Part shown: positions 20,577-32,725 of the stretch, in pieces
Numbering within the stretch: the stretch's first letter is position 1
Layout: the number at the start of each line of letters is the position of its first letter
Source: Plasmodiophora brassicae
Lineage: Eukaryota; Endomyxa; Phytomyxea; Plasmodiophorida; Plasmodiophoridae
NCBI GenBank assembly: GCA_039704465.1
Contig: JASFAU010000007.1
Span: 1,116,001 to 1,180,000 of the forward strand
DNA length: 64,000 nucleotides
Reading direction: 5' to 3'
The notes under the pieces: model-generated
Told to the model about the DNA's origin: nothing
Databases searched by the model: none
Seen by the model: only the letters and a program-made list of their open reading frames with translations
Program-made: the position numbers and the translations under genes

Positions 20577-20787
20577 GGTTCGCAAGCGCACGTCGGGGAT
20601 CCGGCCGCACTGTCCGTCCTCCCGTCCCTCCGCTGGTTGATCTGCCGACTGCCTGCAGGTCCGCGCCACCACCACCGTCCCCCTGCCACGACGACCGCCA
20701 ATGGGCGTGTCCCGTCCTGCACGTATAGGCCGATTATCCTGTATTGCGTCTCCTAAGGACACGAACGCAGCAGGACCGCTCACGGTA

Positions 20788-21758
20788 TCAGGTAGTCCAG
20801 GAACGCGTCACGCTCGTGGGTTTCTCGGTGTACGTAAACGTCGTTCCAGGATCGGCATCCGGTCGGCGCCGGCAGGTGCACCGACGACCGCCGCGCCATT
20901 CTGCAGGACACATCGCGACGTCGTCAGCATGCGGCGGCGCGCCCCATCGTGTAACAGGGGCGGCACCCGCCCAGTACCTTTCGGCAACGGGTTCCAGGTC
21001 CTGCTGTTGCTGCACGCTGAGGACGTCGAGGGCAGCCACCTCCATGGCCACCTCCTTGAGGGCCCGGTTCAGATAGCACCATCTCAGTTTGTATTTGTGG
21101 GCCTCCTCCTCCGTATACGACCGACCGTCAGGGCAGATCACGACCGTGTCGGCGCAGAACCGCTGCACCCAGGACATGGTGGTGCCATGGCGCTTCCGCC
21201 GCACCTGGTCGCCCCACGTGTTCATGACCACCTCCAGGTCCTGATTATAGTAGACCTCGGGACGGATGGTCTCGCGCGTCAACGGCGACGTACACGAGCC
21301 ATAGTCGAATCTGGCACACCTGAGCAGGTCGGGATCGTTACGCACACGCACACACATGACCCGACACACGCAACCGGGGGAGGCAACAACAGCGCCTACC
21401 AGGTCATGAGCGACGACAGCCGGTAAGTGTACCCATCGCTGGCGACGACCGGCTCCACACCGAGGTCCAGCATGCTGATCGCGCATTCAGGCCTCTGCAG
21501 GTTCCGCCCGTAGGCGGCCACCAGATCGCCCTCGTCATCGCCGCCGCCCGTACTGCCAATGACGCAGCCGGCAGACGGCGGCATCGCGCAGGACTGCGTC
21601 GCCAGCACCGACGACAGCAGTCGGACCGCGCCGTCCAGCAATCCGCGGGACGGCCGCCCGCTGACGACCAGCGCGCCGGCCGACGACGTCAACGGCGCGC
21701 AGACGGCGACCAGGACCAGGAGCAGCGATGCGCTGGTCGCGCGTGCCGGCGACGACAT
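20788..21758 (-). CDS. U-box domain protein with N-terminal signal peptide (paralogue 2)
   Basis: Tandem paralogue of the gene at 19765-20576, same strand, ~210 bp upstream of it. Two exons: 21758-21400 and 21319-20788, intron 80 nt in the identical position and phase (inside the Trp codon). 296 residues. Signal peptide MSSPARATSASLLLVLVAVC followed by a small-residue cleavage region. The U-box has CAISMLDLGVEPVVASDGYT, LMTW, CTSPLT and EVYYNQDLEVV; the first position is CAI rather than CPI. The degenerate second block reads VVICPDGRSYTEEE. The C-terminus is longer than in paralogue 1, with a Cys/Arg-rich extension. No transmembrane helix after the signal. Confidence 0.75.
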
Positions 21759-21971
21759 GGCGCGTCACCAGCAATGATGGTGGCCAAATTCTAAACGCGG
21801 CGGCGCCGACACGTCCGTCGTTCGCCGCCGCGGAACCAAATATACAGCTGGCTCTGCAGCGCATGTGCCCTGCCGGCGAATGTTCCACCCGGGCGCGCGT
21901 TGCCCGGTTGCACCTGCGAGAAGACGGCAGATTTATGGAGATGGTGCGTGTGTGTGTGCACACCGGGTGCG

Positions 21972-23081
21972 CTACAAGGCGGGCTGTGCCAGGCCGTCGC
22001 CGTCGACGTCGTCGAGCAGGGCAGGGGCCAGGTGCGGCACCGCCGTCCGCAGGTAGTGATGGAACCCCTGGAACCGCTGCCGGGCGTACCCGATGAAGTC
22101 AAAGTCAATGGCGGAGACGCGCGCCTGGACGATGCCCCAGAAGGCCCACATCAGGTGGCTGACGAGCGGCCACGGGCGCACCTCGTCGACCAGCGCCCGG
22201 ACGTCGTCGTCGGTGGCGCCGTCGCCCAGGTAGTACCGGGCGAAGCGCGCCTGCTGGGCGGGGCCCGGGAACTTGCCCCAGTCGCAGTCGAACCCGGCGA
22301 ACTCGCACCAGTGGTTGGCGATGTCGAACGCCCTGCTGTTGTAGGCGGCGTACTCAAAGTCGATGAACTGGATGCGGCGGCGGGCGCCCGGCGACTCGTC
22401 CAGGATGATGTTGCCGGCCAGCAGGTCGTTGTGCGCCAGGACGACCGGCGACGTCTGGGCGACCAGGTGCCGCAGGCGCTGGCCGGCGTTGCGCCAGGCG
22501 ACCCGATCGAGGCGACCGAGGGTGGCATCGTCGAACGTGACGCGGTCGGCCTCGTCCATGTACCGGTCGACGGTGTCCCAGATCGTCGCCCGGTGCGGGT
22601 CGAACCGCGGCGACCGGATCTGGACGCGGTGCAGGGCGGCCAGGCGGCGCGCGACATCCGCCATGATGTCGTCGCGGGCGAGCTCCTGGCATTGCAGGGC
22701 GCGGCCCGACAGCCATTCCTCGACGCGCCCGTTGCCGAACTCGCCGTAGACGCGCTTGCCGAACCCGTACGCGGGCAGCAGGGCGCTGGCGTCGCGTTCG
22801 CGATCCCGCGCGACGACCCGCTCCGTCTCAAGGCCGTTGACGCGGACGACAACGCACGTGCCCGCCGGCGACGACGCGTCCTGCAGTCGGAACAGCTTGT
22901 TCGTGATGCCGCCCTCAACGCACGTCGCCCGCAACGCCGCCGGCGGACGCGCCCTCCATTCGTCTACCAGGGCGGTGGCCACGGCGCGAAGCTGGTCGGC
23001 CAGGTCGTCCGGCACCGGGTCGCCGGCCCCCAAATCCGCCGGCACGACGACAACGGCCGGCGTGGCCGTCCCCTGCGCCAT
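21972..23081 (-). CDS. Ethanolamine/choline kinase
   Basis: Phosphorylates ethanolamine or choline, first step of the Kennedy pathway for membrane phospholipids. Single exon, 369 residues. N-lobe GGITNKLFRLQ is the glycine-rich ATP loop; VVVRVNGLETERVVARDRE contains the phosphate-binding Lys/Arg region and the conserved Glu. Catalytic Brenner motif VVLAHNDLLAGNIIL, and the metal-binding IDFEYAAYNSRAFDIANHWC, then the family-typical CDWGKFPG and LMWAFWGIVQA near the C-terminus. Ethanolamine preference is suggested by overall resemblance to ETNK but cannot be settled by eye. Its promoter would be the divergent region shared with LTN1. Confidence 0.93.
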   Translation of the reverse strand: MAQGTATPAVVVVPADLGAGDPVPDDLADQLRAVATALVDEWRARPPAALRATCVEGGITNKLFRLQDASSPAGTCVVVRVNGLETERVVARDRERDASALLPAYGFGKRVYGEFGNGRVEEWLSGRALQCQELARDDIMADVARRLAALHRVQIRSPRFDPHRATIWDTVDRYMDEADRVTFDDATLGRLDRVAWRNAGQRLRHLVAQTSPVVLAHNDLLAGNIILDESPGARRRIQFIDFEYAAYNSRAFDIANHWCEFAGFDCDWGKFPGPAQQARFARYYLGDGATDDDVRALVDEVRPWPLVSHLMWAFWGIVQARVSAIDFDFIGYARQRFQGFHHYLRTAVPHLAPALLDDVDGDGLAQPAL

Positions 23082-23465
23082 CGTCAGCGCGCGCTGTGTA
23101 CTACCTACACCGTCGGAGACAAGGTACGTAGTATTTCCGGCATCCCCTCCACCCCCTGCGAAGGTTCGTCACAGAACCGCGCGACTGCAGACCACGTTGC
23201 GACGCACGTTCCAGAACCGCTGACGCGCCGGGGGGTGCACGTTCTCGAATGAGCCGCGCGCGTGTATCTTCGCCGACATGTGTACCGCACCCATGCTGGG
23301 GCGTAGGGGCGAGCACAGGCAGAGGCAGCGCCGACTGTGTGCCCGCCCGCTCAGCGGAGGACCGCGCCGGGACACCCGTCACGCCACGCCGCAGTGGTGG
23401 GTGGCGGAGTGGGGCGCGGCCCGCGGCCCGACTGCAGTTCGCGCGATCCCGCGGCGACGTCCATC
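23082..23465. promoter_or_regulatory. Divergent promoter region between the kinase and LTN1
   Basis: About 380 bp between two genes transcribed away from each other. The LTN1 frame is open through part of it (from 23337) but lacks protein character before the ATG at 23466. No obvious TATA. Confidence 0.4.
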
Positions 23466-25572
23466 ATGAAGCGCGCCGGCAGTACTGGCGGCGGCAAGCG
23501 CTCGGCGGCCGTCAAGGAGTCCAGGAAGCGCAACGCGGGCAACCGCATGGCCAAGCTGACCGGGGCCAGCAGCGCCCGGGCCGCCGGCGACGTCCCGGCG
23601 GCGACCGGCCTGGCCGCGTTCCGCACGGCGGCGCCGCCGACGTCCATCTTCGCCGCCGCGCCCATCTACGCGGACGACGGCGAGTACGCGCGGTGCGCCC
23701 GCCTGCTGTCGAAGCGTGACCCGATCACGCGGGTCAAGGCGCTGGGCGACCTGCGCGACCTGTTCGCGACGCGCGACCCCGGCGACGTTCGCGGCGCGCT
23801 CCTCGCCGACTGGGCCGGCCGGTTCGCGCGCCTCACGCTCGACAACTCGCGCATGGTCCGCCTGGCCCAGCACGAGGCCCTGCGCGCCCTGATCGCCAAC
23901 GTCGGCAAGGACATCGCCCCGTCCCTGCCGACGCTGGCCGGGCCCTGGCTGGTCGCGATCCACGACCCGGTCGCGTCCGTCGCCCAGGCCGCCGCCGCGT
24001 CGTTCGCCGCCGCGTTCCCGACGCCCGACCGGGTCGCCGCCGCCCGCCGATTCCTGCGCCCGCATTTCGTCGCGTTCGCCACCGCCCTGATCGAGACGGC
24101 GGCGTCGTCGCCCGCCCGCCTCGGCGACCCGCACGACACGCGCGACGACCTCGAGGACCGCTACGACCGCGTCATGGCGGGCGTCATCGCCGCCGCCGCC
24201 TCGTTCGTCGCCGACGACGACGACGCCGCCGACGACGACGACCTGGCGGACCTGTGTCGGGCGCTGGTCGACAGGTTCGCCCGGTGCGGCCGACCGGCGC
24301 TCCGTCGCGCGATCTACGACCTGCTGGCTGTGCACCCGGCGGCGGCCGTTCGCGTCGACGCGCTCCTCGACGAGGCCGACGCGGGCGCCCGGCGCGCCAT
24401 GTGGCCCGCGCTGCTCGCCCTGGTGCAACGGGACCCGGCGCGCCTGACGTCGCCCGGCGTCGTCGACCGCGTCCTGCATCGCCTGGCGCAGCCGGCCGCC
24501 GCCGACAGCCCGGCCATGTACCGGGCGTGCCCGGCGCTGGCCGCCCACCTCGCCGACGACGACGACGCGCGCGTCCGCCTCCTCTCCGCCCTGTGGGCCG
24601 GCGCGCCTGTCCTGGCCGCTGCCGCCGGCACCAACGACGCCGCCGCCGACCTGTTCGACGCGTACGCCGACGTCCTCCACCAGGTGCCGTCCGCGTCGTC
24701 ATCCCACCACCTGCTCGACTCCACGTCGGACGCGCTGGCGCGCCTGTCGTCGTCGGCAGGCGCCCACCATCACGTCCTGCCCCGGGCGACGTTCGCGCGC
24801 CTGGGCGCCCTGTTCCACGACCGGGCCGACCTCGACGACCGCCTGGCGGGCGTCTGCGCGCGTCACCTCGACGAGACGACGCCGAGCGCCGTCGTCGTGC
24901 GCGCCCTGTCCGACCTGGTCGCCGGCGCCGCCCTGCCGCGCACGACCCGGGCCGTCGTCCGGGCCGCGTTCGACGCGTACCGCCGCGGGCATCGCGACGC
25001 GATCGCCCTGTGCGATGGTGCGCTCGTCGACGACAGCATCGTCGACGACGACCTGCGCGACCAGGTCGAGGGCGAGTTCCGCCGCGCCCTGCAGGACGCC
25101 GACCTGCCCGACGCGCTCGTCCGCGTCGTCTGCCGGACGACGCGGACGCCCACCTCCGACCTGGTCGGCGTCGTCCGCCGCAGCGCGAACGTCGCCGCCC
25201 TGCTGGCCGTTGCCGCGCACGCCCGCCTGGACGACGACGATGGGCGCGTCGCCCTGACCGAGGCGCTGCTCGACGCGTTCGTCGCCGACGATCTGCCGGC
25301 GGCGCGCCTGCCGTCGTTCGCGGCCTGCTTCGCGCGCCTGGGCGACCCGGCCCGCGCTCGCCTGGCCGCCCTGGTCGCCGACCTGGCCGGGTCCGTGCGC
25401 GCCCTCGCCTTCCCCGGCCGGTTCGCCGACGACCCCGACGCCGCCGATCGGGCCTGTGCGCGCGTCACCGTCGCCCTCGACGTTCTCCTCCCGCCGCAGC
25501 GCCCCGCGGACGACGACGACGACGTCCTCGTGTCCGTCTTCTGGCTGCAATTCCTGGCCGACGTCGTCCAGC

Positions 25573-25607
<35 letters not shown>

Positions 25608-27854
25608 GGCGACGTTGCCGCGCCGCACGTCGTCGCGCTGGCGCAGCGGGCCCGGGGCGTGGCGATGCCCGCCCGCGTGCTGGACGTCGTGGCGTGTGAC
25701 CTGCGCCGGGCCGCCCTACTGGGGTCGGCGTCGTTCGACCCCGTGTTCTGGGCGCACGTCGTCGCCAGCGCCGTGCCCTGGCCGACGACGCGCGCCTGCT
25801 TCCCGACCGGCGCCGACCTGGACGCGATCGCGCGCCGCGACCTGGCCGTCGGGGCGCGCGACGCCTGCCTCGCCGCCCTGGACCTGCTGGGGGCGGCGCC
25901 CAGGATGATGACGCTGCTCTGGGCGCTGGCCCCGTCGCTCTGGGCGCTCGAGGCCCGCCTCCGGGTCATCGGGCATCGCGCCCGCCGCCTCATCGCCGCC
26001 CGCCTCGTCGACGACGACAACGACTCGCTGGTGACGCGCGACGTTGTCGACCGGCTGTGGGCGGCGGCGGCCGGCGACGACGACGTGGAGCAGCTGGCCG
26101 ACGCGCTGGCCCGGTCGTCGTCGTCGGCGGCGCGCGCGTCCCTGCTGGCGCGCCTGCCGGCGACGACGCCGGCGCTGGTGCCCGCCATGCGCCTCGTGAC
26201 GCCCGGCGCGCCGCTGGCCGACGCCGCCCGGCGCTGGCTGGCCGACAGCGAGGGCGACGACGACAGCGATCACCGGTCGGCGCTGTGCCTGGCGCGCGCC
26301 CTGCCCGACCTGGGCGACGTCGTGGCGCGCGACGCCGTCTGGCGGGTGGCGGCGCGCCTGGCGTCGACGACGACGACGGCGGGCCTGCGCCTGGCGGCCG
26401 CCGCCGTCGCCGTCTGGCCTCCGGCCCCGTCCAGCGAGGAGCGCGCCGACGCCCTCGCCTGGGTCGTCGACGCGCTCGACGACGCCGACCACGACGACGA
26501 CGACGAGCGCACCGACGCCGCCCTGGACCTGCTGGGCGGCCTGGTCGTCGTCGTGCGCCGCCCGAACGTCGTCGACGACGATGATCCGCTGGTGCGCCCG
26601 GCCCTGGACCTGTGCCTGCCGCTGCTGGCGCCGGGTGCCCTGCGCCGCCTGGCGCCCGGCACCGTCGACCGCCTGGCCGGCGTCCTGGCCGCGTACCCGT
26701 TCGCGACGTCGCTGCCCGCCGACCGCCTCGCCCTGCTCCTCGACAACCTGGTCGCCCTGCTGCGCCACGGCGGCGACGCGCCCGTCGACGACGACGACGA
26801 CGCCGGTGACGCCATCGCCCGGCTGGCCCGCGCCGTCTTCTCCGCCACGATCGGGGGCCTGGCCGCGTCCGCTGCCGCCGCCGCCGACGACGACGACGAG
26901 CCCCGCGACAGCAACAACATCATCCCGGCGGCACTCGTTGACGTCCTGACGCGCCGCCCGGACGTCAACGACGACGACGTCCGCTGCTACCTGCTGGTCT
27001 GGCTCGCCGTCCTGGACCAGGTCGGGGCGCGCCGCCGCTCGCTGCTCCTGCTGACGGCGGTGCGCGACGCGGCACCCGCCTTCCTCGACGAATGCATGGT
27101 GCAGATCCTGTCGTCGGCGCCGAGGCCCGCAGCGGCCGACGTCGTCGTCGACGTCGGGGCGAACGCGGCCCTGCCTGGCCGGCACGTGCACCGGCACCGG
27201 CACGTGCGCCGGCGCCTGTACGCGGGCCTGGCCACCGCCTGCTACTACCGGGCGCTGCAGGCGATGCCGGTCGTGGCGCGCGCCTGGTGGAGCGCCTGCA
27301 GCGACCGGGCCGCCGCCGACGCGTACCGCCGCGTGACGGCGCGGCGGTTCACGCCCGCGCTGATCGCCGACGAGGTCGCCGCGCTCCGTGCCGGGCCGAC
27401 GACACAGGAGGACGGCGACGGGTTCGTGGTGCGGTGCACGCGCGCCGGCGAGATCGCGGCGACCGTGCGCCCGCACGCCGACGTTGCCGTGCGCCTGGTG
27501 ATCCGTCTGGCGGCGGAGCACCCGCTGCGCGTCGCCGACGTCGACCTGAGCGACCACCGCGGCGTCGACGCGGGCCGCGTGCGGCGCTGGGCGCTGACGG
27601 TGGCGACCGTGCTGGCGTCGCGCAACGGGTCGGTGGGCGACGCCGTCCGGCAGTGGCGCCGGAACGTCGAGGCGCACTTCGCCGGCCTGGACGACTGCCC
27701 CATCTGCTACGCCGTCGTCCACGCCGTCACCGACCAGGTGCCGCGCCTCGCCTGCCGCGTCTGCAAGCACCGGTTCCACTCGGCCTGCCTCTACAAGTGG
27801 TTCGCCTCGTCGGCCACGGGCGCCACCTGCCCGCTCTGCCGCAGCGCCTTCTGA
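23466..27854 (+). CDS. LTN1: E3 ubiquitin ligase listerin, ribosome-associated quality control
   Basis: Ubiquitinates nascent chains stuck on 60S subunits. 1462 residues in one uninterrupted exon, unlike nearly every neighbour. The N-terminus is basic (MKRAGSTGGGKRSAAVKESR), followed by the family N-terminal block DPITRVKALGDLRDLF and LTLDNSRMVRLAQHEALRAL. The middle is a HEAT-like helical solenoid interrupted by many poly-Asp loops of 4-10 residues, encoded by GAC runs. The C-terminus has the RWD-like region and the variant RING: LDDCPICYAVV, LACRVCKHRFHSACLYKWF, TCPLCRSAF, all eight zinc ligands present. Somewhat shorter than yeast and human listerin (about 1560 and 1770). The stop is 81 bp from the convergent CPSF1 stop. 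Confidence 0.95.
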
Positions 27855-27935
27855 AGCGAACGTCCACGACACGCACACCAGTACAAACACCCTATCGTAG
27901 TCGTCGTTGTCGTACAGTGAGGAGTAGGCCCGTCC

Positions 27936-30900
27936 CTAGGCCAGGTACGGCTGCATGGACGACGACAGCTGCAGCTGGAGCAGGTTGTCCACGATCTGGT
28001 CCGGCGTCGTCCCGATGCTCTGCGCCAGCTGGCCCTGCAGGGCGTAGTCGAGGCCGGCGAACCGCAGCAGGAAGTCGATGTCGACGACGTTGCGGACGCA
28101 GTTCGTCGTCAGGATGTCGCCGCGCCCGGCCGCCTTCCACGCGCGGTACTGCCGCGGGTTCAGGCCGCCCAGGTGCCGCACCTGGAACGTCAGCAGCGTC
28201 GTCAGCGAGTACAACCTGCGGCACACACACACAGCGGCGCGCGTGTCAGAACTCGGCAGCAGCAACAGCAGGACGGACAGGGCGCGCGCTCCTCCTACCG
28301 TCGGTACAGCGTCTCGGTGACGGGCGCCAGGCATGACACGGATCCGTCGATGCCGGCGCCCACCAGCGGGTACCGCCCGCCCCTCGACACGGTCATGCCG
28401 GACAGGTCGCGGCCGCGCAGGCGCACGAACGACGTCACCCGGGTGCCTACGGGTGCGCGAACGGGCGCACACACACACACAGTCAGCAGACCAGCAACGG
28501 TCGGCGTCATGAACGGGCCCACCGACCTAGGTGAATGTCGGCGCGGCGCAGCAGGCGCCGCCCGCCGAGGCTGTCGGGGCGGTAGGGCGCGTACCCGACC
28601 AGGCGCAGGTTGCCGTGGGCGTCGGCGACGACCACGGACAGGTCGTCGCCGTCGATCAGGAAGTCGGCGGCGTACACCTCGGTGTAGACCGGGTCCCGGC
28701 CCAGCAGCATGACCTGCTTGAGGCGGGGCTCCCAGTACAGCAGGTAGGCCGAGTTGTAGACGTCGGCGAGGACGATGAAGCCCTTGGCGGCGGCCAGCGA
28801 CACGGCGTAGAAGTCGGCGTCGAAGAAGGCGCAGCCGACGAGGCGGTCGGCGTCCCAGCGGTACATGACGACGCGCAGGCCGACGGCGACGCAGAGGCAG
28901 CCCTGGACGGCGGCGATCGCCGAGATCGGCCCGATCTCCTTCGACTCGAACGCCAGGTTCAGGCGCATGCCCGCGCCGGTCGCGTCCGACGGCGTCGTGT
29001 CGTGCACGCGGAACAGCAGGATCCGCCCGCGGCACTGCACCTCCTCGCTCTCGACGTTGGCCGTGCCGACCGCCAGGAACGGGATGCGCTTGCCGTCGGC
29101 GGCGCCGCCGACCGCCAGCGGCGCGTCCTCGACGGCCAGGATCGTCTCCTCGCCGTCGTGCTCCATCTCGTCGAACGTGTCGACAATGTCGAACGACCCG
29201 TTGCGGCACAGGTGCAGCGCGCACCGGTTGTCCTGCACCGGCACGGACCGCGCCGTCACCTCCTCGACGCTCCAGACCGGCGCCTTGCGCAGCGTCAGCA
29301 GCGCCACCATGCCCGAGTCCACGTGGAACTGGGCAACCGTCGGTCGGTCGGTCAGTCAGCCAGCTGCTGGCCACACACGTCGGCCGTACCGTCAGCAGGA
29401 TGGGCGTGGCGCGCAGCGGCTTGCGCCGGACGGCCATGCCGCCCTCGTAGGCGACGCCGTCGGGCAGCGTGCAGACGCGCAGCGTGCTGTCGCAGCCGTA
29501 CAGGAAGGCGCCGGACGGGCAGGCGGCGCTGCGGAACGCGCCGAACGTCGTGATGCGGCCGCCGCCCACCTCGGCGGCCGCCGCGAACGTCTGCACGTAG
29601 TCGCGCGTGCCAAAGATCCACCAGGGGCGCACGCCGCCGACGAACACGCCCGACCGGCCGGCGATCGCGTCGAACTTGACGGCGAACGGCGCCGTCGACA
29701 CGACGCCGGACGCCATCAGCGGCCGCGTCAGGCGCCCGTGATCGAACCGGGACCAGGCCAGCGGCACCTGTGTGCGTGTGCGCGCGTCTTTGTCAGCACA
29801 CGGTGACGACGGGCGCGGGCGCGTTCGCCAACGTACCGGGGCGTGGCCGGCGGGCGACGGGAACGCGTTGTAGATCAGGATGTCGTCGTTGGCCAGCGCG
29901 GCGATCAGGACCGGGCGCGCCAGGTCGTCGTCGCAGAGCGTGTCGACCAGGAGGAACCGGACACGCTGCTGCTGCTCCTCGTCGGCGGCGGCGACGGGCG
30001 CGTCGTCGTCGTCGGCGCCGCCGACCTCGTTGCAGAGCAGCTGGGCGCCCCGGCACAGCGACCGCGCCCGGAACAGCAGGTGCACGTCCGGCAGGCGGTA
30101 CAGGTCCAGCGTCCCCGTCGACGAGACGCAGGCCAGGATGTGGACGGCGGCGGCGGCGGCGCCCTGCGTCGCGCCGGGCCCCGCCTCGTCCGTTGTTGGT
30201 GTTGTCGCCGTCGCGTCACCGGACCCGAACAGGAGCGCCTCGAGGTCCTCGCCGTCGTCGCCCATCGCCTCAACGCCCGCCGATGCCTGCGGGTCGGCCA
30301 TGGAGCGCGCCGAGAACAGCCCGGACGTTCCACGATCGCGGTAGAGCGCAATGGCGACCGGGGCCGTGTCGCGAGGGACGCGCTCCAGCGTCAGCGCCGG
30401 CGCCGCCGCGTCCCCGAACAGCAACGACCCGTCGTCCAGCAGCAGGGCGACGAACGGGTCGCAGACGTGCGCCGACTGGACCACGCCGTCCACCGCGATC
30501 TGCAACGAGCGAGCGTCAGCGCGCCCTGGCGACAGCTAGAGGCGGACGCGCACGCCGACCTCAGCGATCAGTGTCGCCGTCGTGTCCGCTCGTAGGAGGC
30601 GGACGGATCGCCGCAGGACTTGCACGATCCGCTCCCGCCCGGCCACGTTCCCGGCGGCCACGGTCGCCTCTACAGGTGTAGGTGTGTCAAAGCGGGCGAG
30701 GACGCGGTGAGCGACGCGGGCGTGGACCTTCGGTGCAGAAGCCCGACTGGTCGACGGTCAGCAACTCGTCGCCGGTGGAGCGGCGCACGAGCGTCCGCGA
30801 TTCCTGGCCAATGACGACGAACGTCGGGTACAGGGCGTCGTCGTCCGCCAGCAGCGACCAGCAGCCCCTGGGCGAGCAGGAAACGTCAGGTCTGGGACGC

Positions 30901-32725
30901 ATCATCGAGGACACGAAGCCTAACGTGGCCGGCTGCTTGATGTCGAACGACGCCAGCTGGGTGGGGCGGACGCAGTCGTCGAGGACCAGGAGCGCCCCGG
31001 TGCGATCGTAGCCGCTGCAGGCGACCATCTCGGCGCGCGCCGGCGTCCCCTGCCGCACCGTTAGCCCAGCGTCGTCGTCGTCGTCCGCGACGCCTACCGA
31101 CCGATTGCGTCATGCGGATGCGGGTCAGCGGCGCGACACAGAACAGCGAATCGCGAACCGTCGCCGACAACGTCGGCACGACGCGCCGGTCGGCGCCGGG
31201 CGTCTCGCGGAACAGGATGTCCATGGCGGCATCGTCTGAGACCAACCGCGCCCCCGGTTACAAATCGCACAGGAGCGGCATGCACACGCGCGCACAACAG
31301 CAGCAGACCTCGATCAGGCTGCCGGTCGCCGTCGGGCGCCCCGGACGATACGTCGACCTCGACCGTCGTCTGCCGGCAAGTCAGCGCGTTCGGTGCAGAC
31401 GGGCGACGAGCGAACGAAACGTACGGTCTCGTAGCGGACGAGCAGCGAGTCGCCGAGCTTGGACCCGATGAACAGCAGCGATGGCGACAGGGCGCAGAGG
31501 CAGGAGGCGATGTGCGACCGGGTGACGCGCGTCACGTCCATGCTGCGGATCGAGTCGCCCAGCGTCTGCAGCGTCAGCAGGTGCAGGTCGCCGGCGCGCG
31601 TCCCGATGACGAACGCGTCGGGCGCCAGGGCGGCCACGGCCGCCCGCTCCATGCAGAACGGGGCGCAGTGGGTCGGCTGCGTCGGCGACACGCGCAGCGT
31701 CGTCACCCGGTCGCCGAACTCGTTGACGGACAGCGCCGCCTCCATCTTCTGCTTGTGGTACATCACCAGGTTGGACGAGAAGACGAGCGCCCCGCCGACG
31801 GGCATGGGCAGCGCGAGCAGCGACTCGGCGTCGTACGGCAGGCCCTTCTCGTTGGCGATCAGCCAGTGCTTGCCCGTGTCCAGGCTGATGGAGATCGACG
31901 TCAGCACGCAGGTGCTGGGCTTGGCGGCGGTCCGCCCGGCTGGACGGCAGGACGCGCGTCAGGGTCGGGTCCATCAGTGGACCGGCAGGCGGCGCGGCGT
32001 ACCCCAGGTGTGTTCCGGATCGTGCAGGACGAGGACGGACGGTTCCAGGAACCCGTTCAGGAACGTGATCGCCTTGATGCGGTCGACGCCGTACTCGGAC
32101 AGGTCGACGACGAGGCCCGCGCGCGTCTCGACGCCATGCTGCGAGACGACCCTGTGTGCGAGCACGGCCCACGAATCAGGCGCACTGACGAGCGTGGCCG
32201 GACGACAGCGTTGCGGGCAACCCACCCTTTGGGCGCGTCCGACGTGACGTGGACGGCGCCGAACTCGACCCGGTCGGTGAACGGCCAGATCATGATCGAG
32301 TCGGAGGCGACAACGTACGCCGAGCATCGCTGCTGGGGATCCACGCACAGCAGCGGCGGCTGGAAGTCGTTGACGCCGCCCAGCTTCCTCTTGGGCATCT
32401 CGTACGCGTGCATGGCCGTCGTCTCGAACCGGTTCGTCTCCGGGTTGAAGTCCAGGCGCGACAGCAGCGCATCCATGAACGTGAGGAGCAGGGAGTCGCG
32501 CTGCGACCCGGGAAACCGCGCCGGTTTCACGTCGACGGGCGTGCCCTGCAGGACGAGGCGGTGGCGGAGGCGCAGCGGGCGGTCGTCGACGACGGCGTAC
32601 ACCTCGACGACGTTGCTCCGTACGACAACGAGCGACGGGCGCTGGTCGAACAGGTCGGCCTTGCAGGCGAGGTGGACGGCGTTGGCATGATGCCACTGCT
32701 GGACGCTGGCGTAGGCGGACGTCAT
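27936..32725 (-). CDS. CPSF1: Cleavage and polyadenylation specificity factor subunit 1 (CPSF160)
   Basis: Largest subunit of the complex that recognises the AAUAAA signal and scaffolds CPSF. Starts at 32725 (MTSAYASVQQWHH) and ends at 27936. At least nine short introns; those fixed by phase include 32152-32225, 31940-32002, 31370-31424 and 31236-31308. The family order is clear: SLVVVRSNVVEVYAV, RDSLLLTFMDALLSRL, AYVVASDSIMIWPF, ITFLNGFLEPSVLVLHDPEH with a TW, SISISLDTGKHW, LLFIGSKLGDSLLVRYE, MVACSGYDRTGALLVLDD, then beta-propeller C, and the closing TTNCVRNVVDIDFLLRFAGL with SIGTTPDQIVDNLLQ, which is diagnostic for CPSF1. Poly-Asp and poly-Ala linkers sit between propellers. Introns near 28230 and 28470 carry (CA)n. 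Confidence 0.93.

Noticed and set aside
22151..22918. 255-codon Ser/Arg-rich minus frame
   Set aside because: Plus-one shadow of the ethanolamine kinase.
24254..25699. 481-codon plus-strand frame inside LTN1
   Set aside because: Shifted frame of the same gene; extreme Arg/Pro/Gly composition typical of a shadow.
25716..27890. 724-codon open frame antisense to LTN1
   Set aside because: It is the complement of a GC-rich gene full of GAC/GTC; composition is Arg/Gly/Gln-rich with no domain, whereas the sense strand has a complete RING and family blocks.
28531..30681. Long plus-strand frames over the CPSF1 region
   Set aside because: Antisense shadows; CPSF1 homology on the minus strand is continuous and spliced.
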